A DNA stretch of 6,335 nucleotides from Candidatus Pacearchaeota archaeon (GCA_002690445.1 NZER01000464.1:1-6335), one strand, 5' to 3'; positions 1-4,507 are shown, counted from the stretch's first letter. Notes: generated from the sequence alone by a model not told the origin. Translations and numbers: made by a program.

Positions 1-718
1 CAGCTAACTGTCCCAATAACCTTTCTCTTGGGTCTTCCGGTGTCCATATCGGCCAATCTTTTGCTCTCTTATATTCATCATAATTTAAATTTCTTACACT
101 AGCATTACCATTTAAAATCCAATCCCTACCTCTACTCATACTACTTACAACAGTATAAATACCAGGTTGAGTACCATCTAATACTTCAACTTGAAACTTC
201 AAAAACCATTCTTGACCTTTCTGTGTTGGTTCTGAATCTTCATCAAATATAAACGCTCTCTTATCATAATAACTATCAACAACACTAATGCCATGCAATT
301 TAGAGAATCTATACGCCCAAGCACTTTTAACGTCATCTCCATCAACAAAATCTTCCGGTCTGAATGCAGTTAATGAAGCAGGTTTACCAGTACTTTTACC
401 TCTTGTTGTAATTACAAGAAATATTACAAAAATAATTAACCATCCAACACCCAAAACTATCATAATTCCTTTAACCAAACTATCTTCCAAAAATCCTTCA
501 GGAGTGTAAGCACAGAAACTCACATCTCCAACTACTTCTGATATTTCACCTTGTTTACATTGAGTAGCATTATATACACAATTACCTGTTTCATTATTTA
601 AAGAACTACCTTCTCCACAACCAACTGTGCGGTCATTAACAAAAAATACTACAACAGCTAATAAGAACAATACTCCTAATGAAACAGACGCCTTTATGAA
701 AAAACTTTTAAGACTCAT
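1..718 (-). CDS. Cys-rich two-helix membrane protein, C-terminus cut by window edge
   Basis: An open frame starts at ATG 718-716 and runs 239 codons to the left edge, so the C-terminus is missing. I do not recognise the family. Visible parts: a signal-anchor helix at about residues 10-27, a loop (28-82) with four cysteines (34, 47, 54, 69) and two N-glycosylation-type sequons (NET 42, NAT 50), a second helix at about 83-104 followed by TTRGK, then a mixed charged/aromatic domain from 105. With the N-terminus inside, the Cys loop would lie outside, probably with two disulfides, and the large C-terminal domain in the cytoplasm. The start overlaps the stop of the helix-turn-helix gene as ATGA (715-718), so it is translationally coupled and in the regulator operon. 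Its own Shine-Dalgarno site is weak (GGT only). The reading frame is certain; the role is unknown. Confidence 0.85.
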   Translation of the reverse strand, partial: MSLKSFFIKASVSLGVLFLLAVVVFFVNDRTVGCGEGSSLNNETGNCVYNATQCKQGEISEVVGDVSFCAYTPEGFLEDSLVKGIMIVLGVGWLIIFVIFLVITTRGKSTGKPASLTAFRPEDFVDGDDVKSAWAYRFSKLHGISVVDSYYDKRAFIFDEDSEPTQKGQEWFLKFQVEVLDGTQPGIYTVVSSMSRGRDWILNGNASVRNLNYDEYKRAKDWPIWTPEDPRERLLGQLA

Positions 719-1035
719 TTTATTATACCATATGCGATTTTTAATCCTTCCTTAATACTATCATCACTGAAACCAACAGACTTTCTATTGCCTTCAACAT
801 TTAAAGACAAATCACCTTTACCTTGTATCTCTTTACAAATACGACTTGCCGTAGGTTTATCTATACCTAGATACCTTGCGATTTGTGCTATACTTCTACA
901 CTTACCTCCTTCAATAACCATCTTAAATATTATCTTACCTTTCTTACTTAAATATGACTTCGGATACGTACTGATAAGATAGACAAATGCCCAATAATAC
1001 TTATTAAACTCCTCTTTACTTTGTTCATTCTCCAT
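715..1035 (-). CDS. Helix-turn-helix DNA-binding protein
   Basis: Small likely transcription regulator of 106 residues from the chosen ATG at 1035. A helix-turn-helix is seen at about residues 49-71 (IAQIARYLGIDKPTASRICK), the pattern of MarR/TrmB-type winged helices; the following DLSLNVEGN segment could be the wing. The N-terminal 45 residues are helical and may dimerise. An upstream ATG at 1065 would add ten residues but would overlap the preceding RHH gene by 20 nt and has no ribosome site; the 1035 start has AGGT eight bases upstream, lying across the RHH stop codon. It sits between the RHH regulator (10-nt gap) and the membrane protein (ATGA overlap), so all three are probably one transcript and possibly autoregulated. 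The specific family and target are not known. Confidence 0.8.
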   Translation of the reverse strand: MENEQSKEEFNKYYWAFVYLISTYPKSYLSKKGKIIFKMVIEGGKCRSIAQIARYLGIDKPTASRICKEIQGKGDLSLNVEGNRKSVGFSDDSIKEGLKIAYGIIK

Positions 1036-1045
1036 CTTTTTTAAC

Positions 1046-1186
1046 CTAATCAAGGATATTTTCATCTATACGGTCTATTATCCTCTCAAATGCTTCATCT
1101 TTAGTCCTTATCTTCTTTCTATGTTGAATACGTTTTAATTTATCGTTAACTTCGTCAGAAACCGTAATATTTACCTTCTTCACCAT
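1046..1186 (-). CDS. Ribbon-helix-helix (CopG/Arc-like) regulator, 46 aa
   Basis: A 46-codon gene starts MVKKVNITVSDEVNDKLKRI and ends DENILD. It has the ribbon-helix-helix layout: a short strand (KKVNITVS, residues 3-10), helix A (DEVNDKLKRIQHRK), a turn, and helix B (TKDEAFERIIDRIDENI). Proteins of this fold dimerise through the strand and bind operator DNA with it. It is the first gene after the promoter at 1218-1225 and has no Shine-Dalgarno site; only about 31 bases separate the TATA box from the ATG, so the mRNA is probably leaderless or nearly so. The inverted repeat at 1261-1276 upstream is a candidate operator. It is followed 10 nt later by the helix-turn-helix gene. Alternative role: an antitoxin-like RHH protein, but no toxin is recognisable next to it. 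Confidence 0.75.
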   Translation of the reverse strand: MVKKVNITVSDEVNDKLKRIQHRKKIRTKDEAFERIIDRIDENILD

Positions 1187-1291
1187 TTTTAATAATAATA
1201 ATAATTTTAATAAGTTTTATTTAAACTCTATTATAATCTAAAATATATGTTAAGAAATATAGTATAAGAATATACTCACAACTTTATTTCA
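1187..1291 (-). promoter_or_regulatory. Intergenic promoter of the RHH-HTH-membrane operon
   Basis: A very AT-rich gap. On the minus strand a TTTAAATA box (1225-1218), preceded by GAG, fits an archaeal TATA box; it ends 31 bases before the RHH ATG, which would put the transcription start a few bases before the ATG. A triplet run of five AAT units on the plus strand (1191-1205) fills the short leader. A perfect 6-bp inverted repeat with a 4-base loop (AGTATA-AGAA-TATACT) lies at 1261-1276, just after the stop of the coiled-coil gene. Confidence 0.6.
1261..1276. repeat. Inverted repeat AGTATA-N4-TATACT, candidate operator
   Basis: Two perfect 6-bp arms separated by AGAA lie about 35 bp upstream of the TATA box of the regulator operon. 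An RHH or HTH dimer could bind here. The all-AT-rich stem is too weak to be a convincing terminator. Function is inferred only. Confidence 0.4.
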
Positions 1292-1540
1292 TCAAACTTG
1301 TAGCTTTTCTTTCTGCTCTTGTCTTAAACTAATAATCTGTATGAGTTTCAGAGCATTTATCTCCTGTTTCAAATCTTCTATCTGGTCTCTCAACTCATAT
1401 ATCAATTCATAGTTGTGTTGAATGTTGCTTGCATTTTCCTCTACAATTTCAGGTAAGTTAGTAAGTTCAGCAAACTCTCTTCTAATCTGCTTTACCCAAG
1501 CATCTACATTCTCCTTAAATACCTTTGTTTCTTCATCCAT
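1292..1540 (-). CDS. Small coiled-coil protein, 82 aa
   Basis: Not recognised as a known family. It is 82 residues, almost wholly helical and charged, with heptad-like spacing from about residue 25 to 75 (LTNLPEIVEE... YELIYELRDQIEDLKQEINAL), so a dimeric or trimeric coiled coil is likely. There is no cysteine, signal or membrane segment. The ATG at 1540 has a strong ribosome site, GAGGTGG at 1546-1552, five bases away. It follows QueE by 23 nt and is the last gene before the regulator promoter, so it closes the long central operon. Possible roles are an adaptor or structural protein; nothing in the sequence decides this. Confidence 0.8.
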   Translation of the reverse strand: MDEETKVFKENVDAWVKQIRREFAELTNLPEIVEENASNIQHNYELIYELRDQIEDLKQEINALKLIQIISLRQEQKEKLQV

Positions 1541-1563
1541 TTAAACCACCTCTTGTTTTTATA

Positions 1564-2334
1564 TTATACACCTGTCGTTTGGTCCCATATAGTTATATGT
1601 AACCTATTTGTGAACCGAACACCTTCTCTACAACATAAATCTACTAACCATTCATATCGTTCTTGTAATTCTTCTCTCATTTGACCTTCTGGCATTAATA
1701 CGATTTGTTGTCTTCTCATCAAACCAGGCTTAATAAAATCTTCAACTATCTCTTTCCAATCTTCCTCACTCGTTATTACAAACTTAAACCAACTATCTCT
1801 GAATAATGATAATCTTCTTAGAATATCAGGTTTATATCTTATCTTCTTATTCATTCCACTATTCTCTAATTTAGGAGAGTTATTCCACCTATCAATGTAG
1901 TACTTAATATCTGTAGGCATTAACGTACATTCATTCTCTATTTCTGTAAAAGGACTGAAACCACACTTATCTTTTATTTTCTTAAGTAGTTCCGTTAAAG
2001 CATCTTGTTGTCGTAAAGGACTACCTCCAGTTAATATTAAATGTTGTGCCCTACTGAATCTATCAATAACTCCTTCCTTCTCCCATATCTCTAATAACTC
2101 ATCTACACTATAAGGGTTACCTTGTGTCCATACATTAGTAGTGTTAGGTCCGGTGTCACACCAAACACATGAAAGTGTACACCATTGTAATCTTAAAAAA
2201 GTTGAAGGGTAACCTACAAAATTCTCTCCCTGTATCGTATCACTAAAACACTCTGCAATATGTAAAATAGCACTTCCATCCTTTCTTGCTTCTCTCTTCT
2301 CCTTAGGATGTGATGCAATTATTGTTTTAATCAT
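1564..2334 (-). CDS. queE: 7-carboxy-7-deazaguanine synthase-like radical SAM enzyme (QueE)
   Basis: QueE-type radical SAM enzyme, 256 aa. QueE converts 6-carboxytetrahydropterin to 7-carboxy-7-deazaguanine, the committed step towards preQ0, queuosine, archaeosine and phage 7-deazaguanine DNA bases. Visible: the CX3CX2C cluster motif C52-TLS-C56-VW-C59 followed by DT; the QGE segment at 35-37; a TGGSP motif at 102-106 where the family usually has GGEP; IENE at 132-135; SPKLENSG at 153-160; KFVI at 184; LMPEGQ at 213-218; and the RLHITIWD...TGV end typical of QueE. Length is near the family norm with about 20 extra N-terminal residues. The ATG is fixed by a near-perfect ribosome site (GGGGAGGTGA, 2341-2350). 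No queC, queD, folE or dpdA lies in this window. The fold is certain; the substrate is inferred, and a related CDG-synthase-like activity is possible. Confidence 0.88.
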   Translation of the reverse strand: MIKTIIASHPKEKREARKDGSAILHIAECFSDTIQGENFVGYPSTFLRLQWCTLSCVWCDTGPNTTNVWTQGNPYSVDELLEIWEKEGVIDRFSRAQHLILTGGSPLRQQDALTELLKKIKDKCGFSPFTEIENECTLMPTDIKYYIDRWNNSPKLENSGMNKKIRYKPDILRRLSLFRDSWFKFVITSEEDWKEIVEDFIKPGLMRRQQIVLMPEGQMREELQERYEWLVDLCCREGVRFTNRLHITIWDQTTGV

Positions 2335-2361
2335 CTTTCTTCACCTCCCCTCTAGTTATTA

Positions 2362-2565
2362 TCATATATTCACACCCAACCCTTTGAATATCCATATAAC
2401 TCCTACAACTAATATTACTACTACTACAATTATTAAATTAATTGATATAAATACTGTAAAAGTTATGTCTTCATTATCTGGATACAAACCTATCAACCAG
2501 GAAACTATAAATATCACTACTTCAACTAATCCTATACCTTTCCAAGTTAAAACCCAATCAATCAT
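2362..2565 (-). CDS. Two-helix small membrane protein (helical hairpin), 67 aa
   Basis: Small hydrophobic protein with two membrane helices: about residues 11-30 (GLVEVVIFIVSWLIGLY) and 38-61 (ISINLIIVVVVILVVGVIWIF), joined by a short acidic loop PDNEDIT. Family not recognised. The start is taken at ATG 2565 (MIDWVLTW) because GGTGAT at 2570-2575 lies four bases upstream and the start overlaps the MazG-like stop by only 8 nt (ATGATTGA). Upstream ATGs at 2586 and 2577 have poorer sites and would overlap further. The hairpin layout with a short polar turn resembles holins and small pore or anchor proteins, but that is resemblance only. It lies in the operon between the MazG-like gene and queE. 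Confidence 0.75.
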   Translation of the reverse strand: MIDWVLTWKGIGLVEVVIFIVSWLIGLYPDNEDITFTVFISINLIIVVVVILVVGVIWIFKGLGVNI

Positions 2566-2893
2566 CCTTATCACCATCTCCAACATGAACCTGAGGTTGC
2601 TGTCTTAACCTTAACTTTTCCGCAGCAATCAACGTCATATTAAGTAAATCTAACAACTCCAAATACTGACCATCTTCTGAAGTAGCTTCTTCATCAAACT
2701 TACTCTCCAAAATAGCTTTAAGAGTATTTCTGTATTCAGTTCTCCATTCATGATACTCCTCCTTAACACCGTTAACAATTACATCAAAACTAACATTCTT
2801 CCAACTATCACCTTTATTCTTTTTGTGTGCTTGCCAAATCTTATTAGCCGCCTCCAATACCTTATCAAAATCTCCATTAAATACTTCACTCAT
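2558..2893 (-). CDS. MazG-like all-alpha nucleotide pyrophosphohydrolase
   Basis: 111-residue protein of the all-alpha NTP pyrophosphohydrolase (MazG/dUTPase-like) type, which cleaves (d)NTPs or alarmones to monophosphates with Mg2+. Visible: KGDSWKNVS at 27-35, common in phage MazG-like proteins; EExxE at 45-49 (EEYHE); and ExxD at 79-82 (ELLD) followed by LLNMTLIAAEKL, together the metal-binding signature. The acidic tail (VGDGDKDD) is not conserved in the family. The start is the ATG at 2893 because GAGGAGG (2903-2909) lies nine bases before it; a further ATG at 2911 overlaps that ribosome site and is rejected. The start overlaps the 28-aa ORF by 8 nt and the stop overlaps the membrane hairpin gene by 8 nt. 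Together with QueE it suggests housekeeping of the nucleotide pool. Substrate not determinable. Confidence 0.7.
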   Translation of the reverse strand: MSEVFNGDFDKVLEAANKIWQAHKKNKGDSWKNVSFDVIVNGVKEEYHEWRTEYRNTLKAILESKFDEEATSEDGQYLELLDLLNMTLIAAEKLRLRQQPQVHVGDGDKDD

Positions 2894-2972
2894 TTTCTTC
2901 AACCTCCTCATCTCGTTCTAATCTATCTAATTGTTCTTCCCAAACATCCTCTTCTCTTAGTATTCTCGACAT
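2886..2972 (-). CDS. 28-aa acidic peptide, bridging two genes
   Basis: Very short ORF starting MSRILREEDVWEEQLDRLER and ending in a run of acidic residues. Support comes from position and ribosome site, not homology: GGGTGAT at 2978-2984 lies five bases before the ATG, and the ORF exactly bridges the gap between two neighbours, overlapping the pilin-like stop by 16 nt and the MazG-like start by 8 nt. The whole peptide could form one amphipathic acidic helix. It may be a functional micro-protein, or a coupling ORF that carries ribosomes to the MazG-like start. A chance ORF cannot be excluded. Confidence 0.5.
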   Translation of the reverse strand: MSRILREEDVWEEQLDRLERDEEVEENE

Positions 2973-3493
2973 TCACAATCACCCGTCCATACATACTTTA
3001 ACTTTAAACTTTCATTCGCTTTATAACAATAATCTCCCCAACAACATAATACTTGTACTACATCGTAAGGATAATTAAACCTACTATCAGGTTTAACCGT
3101 TGTATTTTCTTCACAACTACGATAATTAGGTGCGTTAAATTCATTATAATTAATCTCCTTTTGCACATCACAAACAACAGGATTGTCGTTATTCACTACC
3201 TGTTCAAATACATCTTCAGGAATTATGTACTGTGGACGATTAAAGATTATCCCTTGTACAGTATCTGAAGGTAATTGATAACGATACAATATAGAAGGGT
3301 CAATATTATCTACATACATTAATCTTTGGTCTCCACATTGATACCTGAACTCTTTTTCTACTGTCTCATTTACATCTTCTTGATTAAAATTACCAATTTT
3401 TCCTGTAAAGATTGCAACCAAGACAACTAAAATAGCTAATGCAACTGCGGCTATAATAATTACGTTAATACTTATACCTTGTCCTTTTTTCAT
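2957..3493 (-). CDS. Archaeal class III signal peptide (pilin-like) Cys-rich surface protein
   Basis: 178-residue protein with an archaeal type IV pilin-like N-terminus: MKKGQG then a long hydrophobic helix (about residues 9-30) ending FTGKIGN. In this class the prepilin peptidase cuts after KKG, before Q5, and the helix then forms the core of a pilus-like filament or a membrane anchor. The remaining 145 residues would be extracellular and contain eight cysteines (53, 108, 127, 150, 151, 156, 173, 175), enough for four disulfides, plus three NxS/T sequons (42, 130, 160). The globular domain is not recognised. Ribosome site AAGGTG (3501-3506) is seven bases before the ATG, and the start overlaps the previous stop as ATGA. 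It is longer and more Cys-rich than usual pilins, so a minor pilin, adhesin or virion surface protein are all possible. Confidence 0.8.
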   Translation of the reverse strand: MKKGQGISINVIIIAAVALAILVVLVAIFTGKIGNFNQEDVNETVEKEFRYQCGDQRLMYVDNIDPSILYRYQLPSDTVQGIIFNRPQYIIPEDVFEQVVNNDNPVVCDVQKEINYNEFNAPNYRSCEENTTVKPDSRFNYPYDVVQVLCCWGDYCYKANESLKLKYVWTGDCECREY

Positions 3494-3681
3494 TCTTCAA
3501 CACCTTCTTCTTCCATACCTTCAAATAGTATTTGGTCTGACCTTTCATAATTAGCTTCAAGTAATCTTGCGTTTTTAAGAAACTCATCTGCCTTCGCTTG
3601 TGCTTCTTTAATTGTGTTTCCTTCAACTACTGGTATTTTATATCTATACGTTATCTCATGTACCAAATTCCATTTTTTCAT
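3490..3681 (-). CDS. 63-aa alpha/beta protein of unknown function
   Basis: Small protein with an apparent strand-strand-helix layout: WNLVHEITYRYKIPVVEG (residues 4-21), helix TIKEAQAKADEFLKNARLLE, then YERSDQILFEG and an acidic tail EEEGVEE. The pattern recalls the small DpnD/PcfM-type proteins of mobile elements, which would fit a neighbourhood with a PcfJ-like gene, but the likeness is weak. The ATG at 3681 has only a poor ribosome site (GGGAAG) yet two short upstream frames end right at it (one as ATGA, one as TAA plus one base), so translation is probably coupled. Its stop overlaps the pilin-like start (ATGA). Directly upstream lies the repeat-scarred segment 3678-3790. Confidence 0.7.
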   Translation of the reverse strand: MKKWNLVHEITYRYKIPVVEGNTIKEAQAKADEFLKNARLLEANYERSDQILFEGMEEEGVEE

Positions 3682-3775
3682 TTTATTCCGCTTCCCTTAA
3701 TACTAATACGTTCACCTCTGTTTCTATTAAATTTATTTAAAGTATATCTCTCACATTGCATATATCTTTTATTTC
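3678..3775 (-). pseudogene. 3' remnant of the zinc-ribbon gene (65-bp repeat copy 1)
   Basis: The minus-strand frame here encodes KRYMQCERYTLNKFNRNRGE, matching the end of the intact zinc-ribbon protein (KRFMQCERY...RGE) with one residue changed, then continues with a different tail (RISIKGSGIK) to a TGA at 3678-3680 that overlaps the next ATG as ATGA. The upstream half with the Cys pair is missing and a TGA lies just before the homologous part; no ribosome site precedes the internal ATG at 3761. I read it as a duplicated, broken 3' end of the 4308-4439 gene. Confidence 0.6.
3711..3775. repeat. Direct repeat copy 1 (65 bp)
   Basis: Matches 4323-4387 in the same orientation with two mismatches; the first 50 bases are identical. 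Contains, on the minus strand, a TTTAAATA box (3734-3741) and a GAGGTGA ribosome site (3712-3718), so it carries a promoter-like unit as well as the coding remnant. In this copy no start codon follows the ribosome site at a usable distance. Confidence 0.9.
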
Positions 3776-3790
3776 AGTTATCATTTTCAT
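3737..3790 (-). CDS. 17-codon ORF, probably the front part of an interrupted small gene
   Basis: Reads MKMITEIKDICNVRDIL then TAA. A strong ribosome site (GGAGG, 3795-3799) lies four bases before the ATG, and the ATG shares one base with the stop of the 42-aa gene. After the TAA the same frame stays open for 17 more codons (ending VNVLVLREAE) to a TAA at 3683-3685, one base before the 63-aa gene. The stop codon falls inside the 65-bp repeat. This looks like a 35-codon gene interrupted or rebuilt by the repeat, or simply a leader peptide. Confidence 0.35.
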   Translation of the reverse strand: MKMITEIKDICNVRDIL

Positions 3791-3918
3791 CAATCCTCCT
3801 TTATTTTCTCATAACCACAAATAGACATAGCTATCTCAAACTTTCTTTTGTATGTCATATTGATTAATTCAGCTTCAGTATAACCCATTGATTTTAGTAT
3901 ATCATCTGCAGATTTCAT
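3790..3918 (-). CDS. 42-aa helical protein of unknown function
   Basis: A 42-codon gene starting MKSADDILKSMGYTEAELIN and ending CGYEKIKED. It is helical throughout, with no clear motif; the first half has the look of a short helical hairpin (DDILKSMGYTEAELIN). Family not recognised. Support is the ribosome site AAGGTGA (3925-3931), six bases before the ATG and overlapping the stop of the SLOG gene, so translation is coupled to it. It shares one base with the following 17-codon ORF. It lies between the two repeat copies, in the same segment as the SLOG gene, so the two may travel or act together. Confidence 0.65.
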   Translation of the reverse strand: MKSADDILKSMGYTEAELINMTYKRKFEIAMSICGYEKIKED

Positions 3919-3924
3919 TTTAAT

Positions 3925-4317
3925 TCACCTTCTTATCATTATAACTTCTTTGTTTTGTTTTCTTGCATATCTTATTGTTGCCCAAGTTCCACTTCTTAAC
4001 TCTTCTTTATCTGATTTGGGACAAGCTATCAATAAATCAGTATTATTAACAATATCTTTATTTCTTTCAAGATAAGGTTTTGGTTCTTTTTCAACTTCAC
4101 CTATACAATAAGCTCTTTTTGTAGTAATGTCTGGTGGATATAACACAACCACAGATTCAGAAACTTGTCTCAATAAAATATGAGCATCATAATCTGAACC
4201 AATACAATCTCCGTGATGAAACTCAGTAATAGGTCGTTTGTCTTTAATCAATTCTTTAAATAGTTTTCGTTGATTATCAGACATTCCCTTTTGAGTTCCT
4301 GTAAAACCTATTTTGAT
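3925..4317 (-). CDS. SLOG-superfamily (Rossmann) nucleotide-binding protein, apparent ATC start
   Basis: 130-residue SLOG-fold protein (the DprA/YspA/LOG superfamily), which binds nucleotides or nucleotide-derived ligands. From ATC at 4317 it reads MKIGFTGTQKGMSDNQ: strand one plus the glycine loop GFTGTQKG. Further motifs: FHHGDCIGSDYDAH, VVVLYPPD, YLERNKDIVNNTDLLIACP and ERSGTWATIRYARK (without the E the visible run is LRSGTW), all typical of a common prokaryotic SLOG family. The first ATG, at 4284, would delete strand one and the glycine loop and has no ribosome site. A perfect GAGGTGA (4324-4330) lies six bases before the ATC; an in-frame TGA lies just upstream, and no ATG, GTG or TTG lies between. 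It overlaps the zinc-ribbon gene by 10 nt and is followed 6 nt later by the 42-aa gene. Function in this family is undefined; related SLOG proteins sense or hydrolyse nucleotide signals in conflict systems. Confidence 0.8.
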   Translation of the reverse strand: MKIGFTGTQKGMSDNQRKLFKELIKDKRPITEFHHGDCIGSDYDAHILLRQVSESVVVLYPPDITTKRAYCIGEVEKEPKPYLERNKDIVNNTDLLIACPKSDKEELRSGTWATIRYARKQNKEVIMIRR

Positions 4318-4439
4318 TTTAGTTCACCTCTGTTTCTATTAAATTTATTTAAAGTATATCTCTCACATTGCATAAATCTTTTACTTCCCACATTATGTCT
4401 TCCACCACATCTACCACATTTAATTAAATTTCTATTCAT
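4308..4439 (-). CDS. Zinc-ribbon-like protein, 43 aa
   Basis: A 43-codon gene beginning MNRNLIKCGRCGGRHNVGSK and ending RGELKSK. It has a CxxC knuckle (C8, C11) followed by GG and H15, then C25 in MQCERY, where a full zinc ribbon would have a second CxxC; here the fourth position is Y28. Metal may be held by three Cys plus H15, or the fold may have lost zinc. The rest is very basic (many R, K, N), which suggests nucleic acid binding. The ribosome site GAGGTGA (4447-4453) is seven bases before the ATG, and it is the first gene after the promoter at 4476-4485. Its last third is the 65-bp direct repeat, so the end of the gene also carries the ribosome site for the SLOG gene. Confidence 0.75.
   Translation of the reverse strand: MNRNLIKCGRCGGRHNVGSKRFMQCERYTLNKFNRNRGELKSK
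4323..4387. repeat. Direct repeat copy 2 (65 bp)
   Basis: Partner of 3711-3775, 612 bp away. Here it is intact coding sequence for the zinc-ribbon C-terminus and at the same time holds a TTTAAATA box (4346-4353, minus strand) and the GAGGTGA site of the SLOG gene. The homology stops one base after the ribosome site, immediately before the SLOG start codon. Confidence 0.9.
4324..4330 (-). promoter_or_regulatory. Ribosome binding site that points to an ATC start
   Basis: GAGGTGA on the minus strand, six bases before ATC 4317-4315. The same motif sits at seven bases from ATG for the zinc-ribbon and TOPRIM genes and at six for the 42-aa gene, so the spacing argues that the ATC is the initiation codon of the SLOG gene. 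Confidence 0.65.
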
Positions 4440-4475
4440 ATTCTACTCACCTCGTAAATAATAATATTGTTGAAC

Positions 4476-4485
4476 TATTTAAATA
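4476..4485 (-). promoter_or_regulatory. TATA box of the central operon
   Basis: TATTTAAATA (self-complementary) lies in the 68-bp gap between the TOPRIM stop and the zinc-ribbon ATG, ending 36 bases before that ATG. An archaeal start about 22-25 bases downstream would give a short leader carrying GAGGTGA. It probably drives the run of genes from the zinc-ribbon protein to the coiled-coil protein. Confidence 0.55.
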
Positions 4486-4489
4486 TTGT

Positions 4490-4503
4490 TATGATATATC
4501 ATA
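4490..4503. repeat. Perfect 14-bp palindrome, candidate operator
   Basis: TATGATATATCATA is identical on both strands. It begins four bases after the TOPRIM stop and ends four bases from the TATA box, at the place where an archaeal BRE or repressor site would be. It has no loop, so it is a poor RNA hairpin and a better dimer-binding site; the RHH or HTH proteins of this window are candidate binders. Confidence 0.5.
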
Positions 4504-4507
4504 TACT

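Noticed and set aside
288..509. Plus-strand 73-codon frame.
   Set aside because: Lies opposite a 239-codon minus-strand frame with clear membrane helices; no ribosome site.
1191..1205. Five AAT units as a microsatellite or regulatory repeat.
   Set aside because: Too short in AT-rich DNA to claim a function; it fills the short leader of the RHH gene.
1227..1291. Rho-independent-like terminator after the coiled-coil gene.
   Set aside because: The only stem is 6 bp, all but two pairs A-T, with no clear T tract after it; better read as a possible operator.
2384..2608. Plus-strand Thr/Ile-rich frame opposite the membrane hairpin gene.
   Set aside because: Antisense of a Val/Ile-rich membrane helix; the minus-strand frame has the ribosome site and the operon position.
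3490..3681. 63-aa gene as a DpnD/PcfM family member next to PcfJ.
   Set aside because: Only strand-helix layout and length agree; no distinctive residues, so not used as the call.
3598..4461. Two plus-strand frames (3598-3867, 4270-4461) that share the peptide LFLLNLFKVYLSHCI and look like paralogues.
   Set aside because: The shared part is the antisense of the 65-bp repeat; neither frame has a ribosome site and both oppose well-supported minus-strand genes.
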